A stretch of DNA of 28,450 nucleotides from DATMTS01 sp035564555 (lineage in GTDB: Bacteria; Actinomycetota; Actinomycetes; Actinomycetales; Microbacteriaceae), in assembly GCA_035564555.1 (NCBI GenBank), contig DATMTS010000059.1, positions 1 through 28,450 of the forward strand, read 5' to 3'. The notes beneath the pieces were generated by a model. It did not search any database. It saw nothing but the letters and a program-made list of their open reading frames with translations, and was not told where the DNA came from. This document shows positions 14,605-21,859 of the stretch, in pieces. How positions within the stretch are numbered: position 1 is the first letter of the stretch; each line of letters starts with the position of its first letter. Position numbers and translations under genes: made by a program.

Positions 14605-15044
14605 TCGGCCGTGCGCGCCCGCAACCGCAGGCGTCTGGCCTTCGGGGCGGTGACGATCAAGCCGAAGACGACGCCGACGAGCGCGCCGGTCGTGTTCGAG
14701 ATCACGTCGCGGATGTCGCTCACCCGCCCGGGGATGTACAACTGCGCTGTCTCGATTCCGACGGTGAGCGCGAAGCCGAGCAGAATCGCCAGCCACCACC
14801 GCCGCCTGCCGAGCAGCAACAGCAAGAACAGGCCGATCGGCAGGAACATCGCCACGTTCGCGCCGAACTCCAACCGGTCGTAGGTGATCCAGTCGGTCAC
14901 TCGGTGGGCCGAGAAGAAGTCGAGAAGGCTGAACAGCCATCCGTCGGTGCCGTCGTCGAACGGCTGAGGGCCGAGTGTCACCCAGCCGACGAGACCGAGG
15001 TAGGCCAGGGTGAACAGGCTCAGGATCGGATGCCGGTGGAACAT
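14601..15044 (-). CDS. VanZ-like membrane protein
   Basis: 147 residues with about four transmembrane helices: near 8-26, 62-80, 84-102 and 116-134. Between them are the family pattern FGANVAMFLPIGLFLLLLLG and GIETAQLYIPGRVSDIRDVISNTTGALVG, which define VanZ-like proteins. VanZ gives low-level teicoplanin resistance in enterococci; chromosomal relatives in actinobacteria are of unknown function, so resistance should not be assumed. Ribosome site GAGAGGAT about 9 nt before the ATG at 15044. First gene of a two-gene unit with the fructosamine-kinase-like gene. Confidence 0.88.
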   Translation of the reverse strand: MFHRHPILSLFTLAYLGLVGWVTLGPQPFDDGTDGWLFSLLDFFSAHRVTDWITYDRLEFGANVAMFLPIGLFLLLLLGRRRWWLAILLGFALTVGIETAQLYIPGRVSDIRDVISNTTGALVGVVFGLIVTAPKARRLRLRARTAE

Positions 15045-15111
15045 TCTGACATCCTCTCGAGATCGCTGGACAGGTCAGGGAGCGCTGCGACCTGGCCTCC
15101 ACGCTAACGCG

Positions 15112-15146
15112 AAACGGGCCGCCACCTGAAAGGTGACGGCCCGTTT
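15112..15146 (-). terminator. rpsO terminator hairpin
   Basis: 16-bp stem with one mismatch and a 3-nt loop, arms beginning and ending in AAACGGGCCG/CGGCCCGTTT. It begins 14 nt after the rpsO stop. On the minus strand the stem ends in CCCGTTT, followed by CGCG, so only a three-T tail. An outer pairing of 15157-15166 with 15102-15111 (nine of ten) could extend it. It separates rpsO from the VanZ-like gene. Confidence 0.8.
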
Positions 15147-15160
15147 GCAAGAAGTTCGCG

Positions 15161-15430
15161 TTATCGACGAAGACCCAGTCGCTCGATCAACGAACGGTAC
15201 CGGCTGATGTCGATCTCCTGGAGATAGCCCAGCAGACGACGGCGCTGACCCACGAGCAGCAGCAGGCCACGACGCGAGTGGTGGTCGTGCTTGTGCTCCT
15301 TGAGGTGCTCGGTGAGATCCTTGATCCGCTTGGTCAGGATCGCGACCTGAACCTCGGGGGATCCGGTGTCACCGGGGTGGGTTGCGTATTCTTCGATGAT
15401 CGCCTTCTTGACATCTGCTTCAAGTGCCAT
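15161..15430 (-). CDS. rpsO: 30S ribosomal protein S15
   Basis: Primary 16S rRNA-binding protein of the small subunit platform. 89 residues, the standard length, from the ATG at 15430 with AAGGGGA about 8 nt upstream. TGSPEVQVAILTKRI, HKHDHHSRRGLL and LVGQRRRLLGYL are S15 hallmarks (the His/Ser-Arg segment contacts rRNA). The longer open frame starting at 15568 adds a non-homologous N-terminus and is rejected. Its own promoter and terminator make it a single-gene unit. Confidence 0.98.
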   Translation of the reverse strand: MALEADVKKAIIEEYATHPGDTGSPEVQVAILTKRIKDLTEHLKEHKHDHHSRRGLLLLVGQRRRLLGYLQEIDISRYRSLIERLGLRR

Positions 15431-15519
15431 AGATTCGATCCCCTTCCACTCGTTGCGCGGTGCCCTGGGCAGGATGCCCGAGCTCTCTTGATCCGCGGCC
15501 GTTCGACGGCAACCGAACG

Positions 15520-15548
15520 AGTCTACCAGCCCGGCGACGGCCTCGCAG
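15520..15548 (-). promoter_or_regulatory. rpsO promoter and structured leader
   Basis: Minus strand CTGCGA (15548-15543), 17-nt spacer, TAGACT (15525-15520). The resulting leader is about 80 nt (15430 back to about 15513). It contains two small hairpins, CGTTCG/CGAACG with an 8-nt loop and GGGCA/TGCCC with a 3-nt loop. S15 represses its own mRNA through leader structures in several phyla; whether this leader does so is not shown. Confidence 0.5.
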
Positions 15549-15581
15549 ACCCGCCCTTCGACGGTCACAGCAGCGCCTTGA

Positions 15582-16352
15582 TCAGGCGACGGCGTCGCGT
15601 GTCCGCTCGATCAGGCGGTACTGCAGAAGCCCGAACCAGGCGAGGTACGCGATCGCGAGCGGCACGGCGGCGACCAGCCACAGCCATCCGTCGGCACGCC
15701 CGGCCAGGGAGAGCGTCGAGGCGAGGATGCCGCAGGCGAGCGCAAGCGTGAGCAGAGCCCAGCCGACCCACAACGCGATCTGCCACGGCAGGCCGACGAC
15801 GGCCGCTCGGTCGAGCCGGGCCAGCGCGTACGGCGACTTCGCCCGCAGGTACGCGTCGGCGTCGGCGAACGCGCCGAGCGGCCGCATCAGATACCACACC
15901 GCGCCACCGATCAGCAGGACCGTTGCTCCCCCGGCCCAGGCGAAGGCACTCGCGTTCGCGCTGCCCACCGCGATCACCGTCGCGAATGCCCAGGATGCGA
16001 GGAGGCCGACGACCGCGAAGGCGACGACAGACCAGCGCAGCTTCTCCAGCAGGTCTGCGAAGACGTCGTCGGACGCCGACAGAAGCGGGTCGTTCTGCAG
16101 CTGAGTGGAAGTCAGTTCGATGACGACGACCTCCTGGTCGGTTGCGGCGTCCTCGGCATTCGGGGTGTCGGCGACCGGGGTACCGGCCGGGGTGCCGGAG
16201 ACCGGGCTATCGGCGGCGACCGGCTCCGCAGGTACGGCGGAAGGCGCCGGCTGAGCGGCAGGCACGGGCGCCTCCGCAGTTTCGACCTGCTCGGCAGAGG
16301 CGGGCTCCTTCACCGGAGCCTTGCGCTTCGTCGTGCGTCGCGGCTCACTCAT
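15582..16352 (-). CDS. membrane protein of unknown function with Ala/Pro-rich cytoplasmic N-terminus
   Basis: 256 residues. Residues 1 to about 95 are hydrophilic: a basic start (RRTTKRKAPVK), then Ala/Pro/Val-rich low complexity, then an acidic stretch. Four transmembrane helices follow, near 107-127, 138-155, 185-207 and 221-243, with short loops; the chain ends in a charged tail. No family recognised and no catalytic motif seen. The start ATG at 16352 lies inside the last codons of the VOC gene (8-bp overlap), so the two are probably co-transcribed. No sequence evidence links it to rpsO, which has its own promoter. Real gene by length and hydrophobic pattern; function unknown. Confidence 0.75.
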   Translation of the reverse strand: MSEPRRTTKRKAPVKEPASAEQVETAEAPVPAAQPAPSAVPAEPVAADSPVSGTPAGTPVADTPNAEDAATDQEVVVIELTSTQLQNDPLLSASDDVFADLLEKLRWSVVAFAVVGLLASWAFATVIAVGSANASAFAWAGGATVLLIGGAVWYLMRPLGAFADADAYLRAKSPYALARLDRAAVVGLPWQIALWVGWALLTLALACGILASTLSLAGRADGWLWLVAAVPLAIAYLAWFGLLQYRLIERTRDAVA

Positions 16353-17151
16353 CGTTCGCGCTTCCTTCCTGCTGCGGCTCCTCCGGCTGCGCGGGCGGCT
16401 GCAGCACCGAGAATACGGCGCCCTGCGGGTCGCGGGCCGCAGCCCACGCGCCGATGCCCTCGAACGCGACGGTTTCGGTCAGCATCGAACCACCGAGTTC
16501 CTCGACCCTGAGGCGAGCGGCGTCGATGTCGGCGACCTTGAAGTAGACGCGCCACGCCGCTTGCTCGGGCGCGGATGCATCGACTCCCGCGAACTCGACG
16601 TCGTCGACGGCCAGCATCCGGTACTCGTCCTCCCCCATCGGCATCGTGGTGACCGAGAGCCCGAGCACCGTGGAGTAGAAGTCGATGGCATCCTCGGCCT
16701 CGGCGCCGACGAGCTCGAACCAATCGGGCGCGCCGGGTTCGTTCTGCGCCCAGCCGACGCGTTGGCCGCCTTCCCAGAATCCGACGATGGCTCCGGCCGG
16801 GTCGGCGACGATGGCGAGCCGAACGCCGCCGCCGAGGCGGCCCGGCGGCAGAATGACGCGACCACCGGCATCCGGAACGGACGCCACGGCGAGCTCGAGA
16901 TCGTCGACGGCGAGATACACGGTCCAGGCCGAGCGAGCCCCCTGCTCGACGAGATCGGCGTCGAGCGGGCCGATCGCCGCGACGGGTCCGGCCGGAAGCG
17001 AAGCGAGCGCGAAGGCGCCCGTCGGCTCATGAGGCTCGGTGATCTCCCAGCCGAACAGTCCGGCGTAGAACGTCGCCGCGGCCTCCCGATCGCTGCTCTG
17101 CAGGTCGATCCAGACCGGTGCTCCCTGCGGAAAATCGGTTGTGGTTGGCAC
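16345..17151 (-). CDS. double VOC-domain protein (glyoxalase/bleomycin-resistance fold)
   Basis: 268 residues from the GTG at 17151, which has AAGGGA 7 nt upstream; an in-frame ATG at 17190 lacks a site. Two vicinal-oxygen-chelate modules, each opening with a similar phrase: APVWIDLQSSDREAAATFYAGLFGW and APDWFELVGAEAEDAIDFYSTVLG. Relatives in actinobacteria are annotated as glyoxalase-like or hydroxylase-associated proteins. Metal ligands are not clear and the substrate is unknown. First gene of a two-gene unit with the membrane protein at 15582. Confidence 0.85.
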   Translation of the reverse strand: MPTTTDFPQGAPVWIDLQSSDREAAATFYAGLFGWEITEPHEPTGAFALASLPAGPVAAIGPLDADLVEQGARSAWTVYLAVDDLELAVASVPDAGGRVILPPGRLGGGVRLAIVADPAGAIVGFWEGGQRVGWAQNEPGAPDWFELVGAEAEDAIDFYSTVLGLSVTTMPMGEDEYRMLAVDDVEFAGVDASAPEQAAWRVYFKVADIDAARLRVEELGGSMLTETVAFEGIGAWAAARDPQGAVFSVLQPPAQPEEPQQEGSANDE

Positions 17152-17257
17152 GTCGGTTCCCTTCCGTTCGGGCTCGGAGAGTCGCAGCAACGCTACGCCG
17201 TTCCGGACGACAAGTCACGGCACCGCCGCCCGGCCCCTGAGCATCATGGCACGGCGC

Positions 17258-17263
17258 TATCGT
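17258..17263 (+). promoter_or_regulatory. -10 element, leaderless promoter of the lipase-like gene
   Basis: TATCGT, then exactly 6 nt, then the GTG at 17270. This places the transcription start on the start codon. No clear -35. Confidence 0.5.
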
Positions 17264-17269
17264 GATTCC

Positions 17270-18007
17270 GTGGCCGCCGATCGCATGAAGCGCACCCTGC
17301 TCGGTGACCTCGGTTACGCGCTGCGCGACACGGTCTTCCTGATCGGATGGCATCGGGCCGGGTATCGGCTGCATGCGGTGCGCGTGCGCCACCCGATCCG
17401 GCATCCCGAGGCACCGGTGCTCATGCTGCCGGGAGTCCATGAATCACCCCGGTTCCTCGATCCGCTGGCCGCAGTGCTGCGCGCGACGGGCCGACCGGTG
17501 CACACGATTCCCGCGTTGCGGCACAATCGCGCTGCTATCGTCGACACCGCGCTGCTGGTGCGGCGCTATCTGGAACGGGAACGACTGACCGGCGTCACGA
17601 TCGTCGCGCACAGCAAGGGCGGGCTCGTCGGTAAACAGCTCATGATCTGGCCCGAGACCTCGCCGCGGATCCGCTCGATGATCGCCGTTGCCACCCCGTT
17701 CGGTGGATCCCGGTACGCGCGCCTGGCGCCCACCAGGGTGCTGCGCGCCTTCTCTCCGGCCGACGCAACGCTGCTGCAACTCGCCGCCGATCGCGACGCC
17801 AACGCGCGCATCGTCTCGGTCGCCGCCAAGCTCGATCCGCAGATCCCCGAGGGCAGCGTGCTGAACGGGGCGCGCAACATCACTCTCGACGTCACGGGGC
17901 ATTTCCGTCCGCTCGGCGACCGCAGGCTGCACCTGTTGCTGCTGCGCACGTTGCTCGACGAAGTGGCCGAGCACCGGGCTGGGCAGCACGGGTTCGATTC
18001 TCGCTGA
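17270..18007 (+). CDS. lipase-like alpha/beta hydrolase
   Basis: Predicted ester hydrolase, 245 residues from the GTG at 17270. That start is chosen because a -10 hexamer lies 6 nt upstream; ATGs at 17246 and 17288 are alternatives. Nucleophile elbow VAHSKGG with S115, an AHSxGG variant of GxSxG. D189 (AAKLDP) and H211 (DVTGHF) are plausible triad partners. MLPGVHE supplies the oxyanion region and ATPFGGS after the nucleophile is typical of triacylglycerol lipase/PGAP1-like folds. No signal peptide, so probably cytoplasmic. Monocistronic: divergent from the VOC gene, convergent with apt. Substrate unknown. Confidence 0.82.
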   Translation: MAADRMKRTLLGDLGYALRDTVFLIGWHRAGYRLHAVRVRHPIRHPEAPVLMLPGVHESPRFLDPLAAVLRATGRPVHTIPALRHNRAAIVDTALLVRRYLERERLTGVTIVAHSKGGLVGKQLMIWPETSPRIRSMIAVATPFGGSRYARLAPTRVLRAFSPADATLLQLAADRDANARIVSVAAKLDPQIPEGSVLNGARNITLDVTGHFRPLGDRRLHLLLLRTLLDEVAEHRAGQHGFDSR

Positions 18008-18074
18008 GCCGCGCAGGCTCGCCCAGAACCGAGCGACTCGATCCGGTCTGCGGAGCCGCCGATTCCCTTGGGGC

Positions 18075-18605
18075 TCAGAGTGTGAGCAGGCTCTGCGTAC
18101 GGTAGCCAGACAGACGTTCTCTGCCGCCGAGGCCTTCGAGCTCGAGCAGCACTCCGAAGCCGGCGACCGTGTAGCCCGCGCGTTCGATCAGTCGTGCCGA
18201 GGCGCCGAGGGTGCCTCCGGTGGCCAGCACGTCGTCGAGCACCAGTACGCGCGAGGCGTCGGGCAGACGCCGGGGTTCGAGTTCGAGCGTCGCGCGCCCG
18301 TATTCCAGGTCGTAGCTCTCGCTGAGCACCTCCCCGGGAAGTTTGCCCGCCTTGCGCACCACGAGAACACCGACGCCCGCCGCATAGGCAGCGGCCGCCG
18401 CGAGCACGAAACCGCGGGCCTCGACACCGGCCACGGCGTCGAACCCGCCCTCGTAACGTTCGACGAGCTCGTCGACGATCGCCCGGAAGGCGCCGCCGTC
18501 GGCGAACACGGGGGCCAGATCACGGAACAGGATGCCGGGCCCCGGGAAATCCGGAACGCTCACCAGGAGCCGTCGCAGTTGCTGCACGGCGGAAGAGTCT
18601 TGCAC
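18075..18605 (-). CDS. apt: adenine phosphoribosyltransferase
   Basis: Purine salvage: adenine + PRPP to AMP + PPi. 176 residues, normal length. Start GTG at 18605, preceded by a -10 hexamer at 6-nt spacing and no ribosome site. DFPGPGILFRDLAPVF near the N-terminus, VAGVEARGFVLAAAAAYA and the PRPP-binding loop LVLDDVLATGGT (121-132) are Apt signatures. The position upstream of a relA homologue, common in actinobacteria, is not seen here; the neighbours are a lipase-like gene and a class V aminotransferase. Confidence 0.95.
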   Translation of the reverse strand: MQDSSAVQQLRRLLVSVPDFPGPGILFRDLAPVFADGGAFRAIVDELVERYEGGFDAVAGVEARGFVLAAAAAYAAGVGVLVVRKAGKLPGEVLSESYDLEYGRATLELEPRRLPDASRVLVLDDVLATGGTLGASARLIERAGYTVAGFGVLLELEGLGGRERLSGYRTQSLLTL

Positions 18606-18611
18606 CCGACA

Positions 18612-18617
18612 AGGTTA
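18612..18617 (-). promoter_or_regulatory. -10 element, leaderless apt promoter
   Basis: TAACCT on the minus strand, then TGTCGG (6 nt), then GTG at 18605. Same spacing and same six bases as in front of the FAH-family gene at 26886. Confidence 0.5.
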
Positions 18618-18710
18618 CGGGCTCAGGCGCGGCCTGGGGCCACCACTCCGGTGCAGACGCAGCGCGGCTTCCGCGGCTACGACGCACATCCGTCGCCTCA
18701 GGGGCGAGGG

Positions 18711-20033
18711 TCACGCAGCGCACCCGCTCCAGGCATCCTGGGGGTCGATACGCGGCGCCCACTCGGGGCGGGGCCGTGAATCCTCGGTCGGCTGCCACTG
18801 CCCGTCGACCTGTTCGTACTCACCGGCGGGACCGTGCGCGAGAATCGCCGCGACGGCATCCAGCAGCACCTCGACGTCGGCGAGGCGCGATCCGACACCG
18901 ACGCTCGCACGCAGCGCGGGAGCGGCCAAGCCGAGTCTGTCCATCAGCGGGTGGGCGCAGAACCGGCCGTCTCGCACGCCGATTCCGTACTCCCCCGAAA
19001 GCGCCACGGCCAGCAGCCCGGAATCGATGCCGTCGACCGAGAAGCTGACCACGCCGACCTGTTCGGTCGAATCATCGAAGATGCGATGCACGCTGACCCC
19101 GGGGATCGCGGCGAGGCCGGCGGACAGCCGGTTGTACAGGGCCGCCTCGTGGTCGGCCCAGACATCTGGATCGAGCTCGGCGAGCGCTTCGAGCGCTCGC
19201 GCCAAGGCCAGCGCGCCGAGCACGTTCGGCGAGCCCGCCTCGTGCCTGGCCGGCCCGGTCTGCCAGCTCGCATCGGAGGCGGTGACCCGGGTCACCGCTC
19301 CCCCGCCGCGCAGGTAGGGTTCGCCGTCGTTCAGCCAGTCGCTGCTGCCGACGAGCACGCCTGCACCGAACGGCGCGTACGTCTTGTGTCCCGAGAAGGC
19401 GAGGAAGTCGACACCCTCCAGTGCCATGTGAATGCGCCGGTGCGGCACGAGCTGCGCGCCGTCAACGGCGAGCCGCGTTCCGTGCCGGTGCACGATCGTC
19501 GCCAGAGCCCGCAGCGGCAGCAGTTCGCCGGTCACATTGCTCGCGCCGGTCACCGCCAGCAACGCGGCCGGGCGTGCCCTCAACTCGTCATCGACCAGGC
19601 GCAACGTCTGCTCGACGGAAGAGCCGGCCGCCAACAGCCTTCCGTTGCCCGCCGCCCAGGGCAGCAGATTCGCATGGTGCTCGATGTCGAGGTACACGGT
19701 CTCGCCCGGCACCACGCGGGAAAGCAGATTGAGCGAGTCGGTGGTGTTCCTGGTGAACACCACGAGGTCGTCCTGCCGCGCGCCGACGAACCGACCGACC
19801 ACGGTTCGCGCATTCTCGTAAGCCGCGGTGGAAACCTGGGAGGCGTAGCCCGCCCCGCGATGCACGCTCGCGTACAGCGGGAGCGCCTCGGCGATGCGCT
19901 GCGCGACGACGTCGAGTGCCGGCGTACTCGCCGCGTAGTCGAGATTGATGTAGCGCGATCGGCTGCCGCCCGTCAGCGGCACCGTGAGCTCGGCGCCGAC
20001 GACGGGCAGCAGCGGACAATCGGCTTGGGTCAT
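18711..20033 (-). CDS. class V aminotransferase, cysteine desulfurase-like
   Basis: PLP enzyme, 440 residues from the ATG at 20033, which has a -10 hexamer 6 nt upstream; the longer frame runs into the FKBP gene and is rejected. DIEHHANLLPW (stacking His about 119-120), VDGAQLVPH and the PLP lysine K217 in SGHKTYAPFGAG are present. C359 in DGRFCAHPL occupies the position of the catalytic Cys of SufS/CsdA desulfurases, so persulfide formation is possible. No iron-sulfur or thiolation genes are adjacent, so it is not the housekeeping SufS. It could instead be a cysteine/selenocysteine lyase or an epimerase-like relative. The residues after about 400 are a non-catalytic tail. Confidence 0.88.
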   Translation of the reverse strand: MTQADCPLLPVVGAELTVPLTGGSRSRYINLDYAASTPALDVVAQRIAEALPLYASVHRGAGYASQVSTAAYENARTVVGRFVGARQDDLVVFTRNTTDSLNLLSRVVPGETVYLDIEHHANLLPWAAGNGRLLAAGSSVEQTLRLVDDELRARPAALLAVTGASNVTGELLPLRALATIVHRHGTRLAVDGAQLVPHRRIHMALEGVDFLAFSGHKTYAPFGAGVLVGSSDWLNDGEPYLRGGGAVTRVTASDASWQTGPARHEAGSPNVLGALALARALEALAELDPDVWADHEAALYNRLSAGLAAIPGVSVHRIFDDSTEQVGVVSFSVDGIDSGLLAVALSGEYGIGVRDGRFCAHPLMDRLGLAAPALRASVGVGSRLADVEVLLDAVAAILAHGPAGEYEQVDGQWQPTEDSRPRPEWAPRIDPQDAWSGCAA

Positions 20034-20039
20034 GCATCG

Positions 20040-20045
20040 ACCGTA
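20040..20045 (-). promoter_or_regulatory. -10 element, leaderless promoter of the class V aminotransferase
   Basis: TACGGT on the minus strand, then CGATGC (6 nt), then ATG at 20033. No convincing -35. Confidence 0.5.
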
Positions 20046-20083
20046 TGGACCACCGCGTCGTCCCGCCACTGCGAGCGCAACAC

Positions 20084-20106
20084 GGCGTAAGAGAGCCTCT
20101 TGCGCC
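20084..20106 (-). terminator. candidate terminator after the FKBP gene
   Basis: Arms GGCGTAAGAG and CTCTTGCGCC around a 3-nt loop. Fully paired with one G-U on the plus-strand RNA; one C-A mismatch on the minus strand, where the FKBP gene ends 7 nt earlier. No T-run. Confidence 0.45.
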
Positions 20107-20113
20107 TCTGGGG

Positions 20114-20488
20114 CTAGCCGACGCCGATCAGGTCGATCACGAAGATCAACGTCCTGCCGGAGAGCTGGTGTCCACCGCCGGCGGGGCCGTATGCCAGGTG
20201 CGGGGGGATCGTGAGCTTGCGACGACCGCCGACCTTCATCCCGGGGATTCCCTCCTGCCAGCCCGCGATCAGGCCGCGCAGCGGAAATCGGATGCTCTCG
20301 CCTCGGCTCCACGAGGAGTCGAACTCCTCGCCGCTGTCGTACTCGACGCCGAGGTAGTGCACGTCAACCGTCGCGCCGGGGGTGGCTTCCGCTCCGTCGC
20401 CGACGACGATGTCGTCGATCTGCAGGTCGGTCGGCGCCGGACCGATGGGGGCATCGATCTCGGGTTTGGAATTCGTGGGATCCGTCAT
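20114..20488 (-). CDS. FKBP-type peptidyl-prolyl cis-trans isomerase
   Basis: Assists protein folding by rotating proline peptide bonds. 124 residues from the ATG at 20488; an ATG at 20497 in the same frame is possible. A single FKBP domain fills residues 15-124: VDVHYLGVEYDSGEEFDSSW, FPLRGLIAGWQEGIPGMKVG and RRKLTIPPHLAYGP are the canonical strands and active-site segments. TLIFVIDLIGVG closes the barrel. No signal peptide or lipobox, so cytoplasmic. Its own promoter lies immediately upstream and a hairpin follows. Confidence 0.95.
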   Translation of the reverse strand: MTDPTNSKPEIDAPIGPAPTDLQIDDIVVGDGAEATPGATVDVHYLGVEYDSGEEFDSSWSRGESIRFPLRGLIAGWQEGIPGMKVGGRRKLTIPPHLAYGPAGGGHQLSGRTLIFVIDLIGVG

Positions 20489-20495
20489 GTGCTCC

Positions 20496-20524
20496 ATCCA
20501 ATCCCACCGGACGACCGGGGTCAA
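20496..20524 (-). promoter_or_regulatory. FKBP gene promoter
   Basis: Minus strand TTGACC (20524-20519), 17-nt spacer, TTGGAT (20501-20496), then 7 nt to the ATG at 20488. The -35 is good and the -10 weak. The transcript would be leaderless or nearly so, which supports the 20488 start over 20497. Confidence 0.5.
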
Positions 20525-20581
20525 AGCGAGCGGGGGCGCTCTTGCGCTTTCGGGCTTCCAGTAGCAGGCTGGGTAGTGATC

Positions 20582-20634
20582 AACTCGTCGTCCGGGAGAG
20601 CTGCAGGCATCGCCGCACCGCCGGACGACGAGTT
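20582..20634 (-). terminator. inverted repeat after the PrsW gene, candidate terminator
   Basis: Perfect 14-bp arms AACTCGTCGTCCGG (20582-20595) and CCGGACGACGAGTT (20621-20634) with a 25-nt loop, 34 nt after the PrsW stop. The long loop and missing T-run make classical termination uncertain; it could also protect the mRNA 3' end. Confidence 0.5.
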
Positions 20635-20668
20635 TGTCTGCGGGCCGCCGACCGACGCAGCCGACCGA

Positions 20669-21859
20669 TCAAGGCAACCGGGACAGGGCGTCGCGCTCTG
20701 CCGTGATGTTCGTCAGCAGCGCGGTCTCGTCGGCCCGCGCCTCGTCGATCCGATTGCCCGACACGATGCGTTGCCGCACCCACGCGAGGTGGGTGGCATC
20801 CCGAACGAATCGCTTCATGATCGCTGCGCCGTCCGGCCGGCCGCGAGCCCAGCCCAGTGCGTTTCGACGCCCTCGAGAGGTGGAGAGCATGCGCACCTCC
20901 TCGGGGCTGAACCAGCCCGCTCGGGCATACTCCGCGAGCCGATCGTGCGTCAGTACCCTCTCGCGACGACGAAGCACGACGACGAGCACGACGGCGATCG
21001 CGAACAACGGGACCTGCACCACCAGGTAATACCCCCAGAAGCCGCGAGCAAGGTACGCGGCGCTGTTCCAGAGGGAGTGCATCGTTGCTGCCGCAGCCAA
21101 GCCGCAGACGAAGAAGACGAGTATGCGCCACGCCCCCGGCCGTCGCACGGCGAGCCCGAGCGCGATACCGGTGCAGGAAGTGAACATGACGTGTGCGAAC
21201 GGAGACAGCAGTCCGCGCAGCACGAAGGTGACGGCAAGGCCGACCCCGCCGCCGTGCACCAGAGCACTGCCGAAATAGGTGATGTTCTCCACGAACGCGA
21301 AACCGGCAGCCACGGTCGCGGCGTAGACGACGCCGTCGACGGGGCCGTCGAACGTGCGCCGCGCAACGAGGCAGATCAGCAGAACACCCAAGCCCTTCGC
21401 GCTCTCCTCCACCAACGGGGCCCGAACCACCGAGGCCATGAACTGGCTGGCGGGCGCCGAACCGTCCACGGCATCCACGAGCTGCGCGCCCAGGTCGATG
21501 ATGAGCGCGATGCTCACCGCCGCCGCGGCGCCCCAGAGGAAGGCGAACCACCTCGCGGCCAACGGCTCCGGATCCCAGCGGTCGATCCAGCGAACGGCGA
21601 ACAAGACGATGGCCAACGGCACGAGCGCCAGAATCCCGCACCCGATCACGGAGGCGACTCCGATTGCCGAGGCGAGGTAGGCGAACACCAAGAACAGCAG
21701 CTGCGCCAACACCACGATGCCGACGATCGTCAGCACGACGGTTGCCGTGTGCGCCTCGGGCCTGGCCGGCGGCGTCCGTACCTGTCGGCCCGGTAGACCG
21801 CCGGGAGCGGCGGGCGGCTGCGGCCGCTCCGTTCCCGAAGCCTTCGGTATGAACGTCAC
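20669..21859 (-). CDS. prsW: PrsW-family intramembrane metalloprotease
   Basis: 396 residues from the GTG at 21859, which overlaps the TGA of the upstream FAD oxidase (GTGA). Residues 1-38 are a Pro-rich cytoplasmic segment, followed by about nine transmembrane helices. Conserved motifs: EESAK (151-155), FAFVEN with E191, H223 (SPFAHVMF) and H261 (MHSLWN), the metal-site pattern of the PrsW/CPBP superfamily. After about 300 there is a charged cytoplasmic tail. PrsW of Bacillus subtilis cleaves the anti-sigma factor RsiW; no sigma/anti-sigma pair is adjacent, so the substrate here is unknown. Coupling to the oxidase is physical only, as far as can be seen. Confidence 0.9.
   Translation of the reverse strand: MTFIPKASGTERPQPPAAPGGLPGRQVRTPPARPEAHTATVVLTIVGIVVLAQLLFLVFAYLASAIGVASVIGCGILALVPLAIVLFAVRWIDRWDPEPLAARWFAFLWGAAAAVSIALIIDLGAQLVDAVDGSAPASQFMASVVRAPLVEESAKGLGVLLICLVARRTFDGPVDGVVYAATVAAGFAFVENITYFGSALVHGGGVGLAVTFVLRGLLSPFAHVMFTSCTGIALGLAVRRPGAWRILVFFVCGLAAAATMHSLWNSAAYLARGFWGYYLVVQVPLFAIAVVLVVVLRRRERVLTHDRLAEYARAGWFSPEEVRMLSTSRGRRNALGWARGRPDGAAIMKRFVRDATHLAWVRQRIVSGNRIDEARADETALLTNITAERDALSRLP

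Noticed and set aside
14601..15044. VanZ-like gene as a glycopeptide resistance determinant
   Set aside because: No vanA/H/X or two-component genes are nearby; VanZ-like proteins are common chromosomal genes of unknown role in this phylum.
15431..15568. 46-residue N-terminal extension of S15
   Set aside because: S15 is 89 residues in nearly all bacteria, and the extension crosses the predicted rpsO promoter.
20045..21796. 583-codon plus-strand open frame opposite the FKBP and PrsW genes
   Set aside because: It spans two well-recognised minus-strand genes and their intergenic gap; His/Arg/Asp-rich composition typical of a GC shadow frame.
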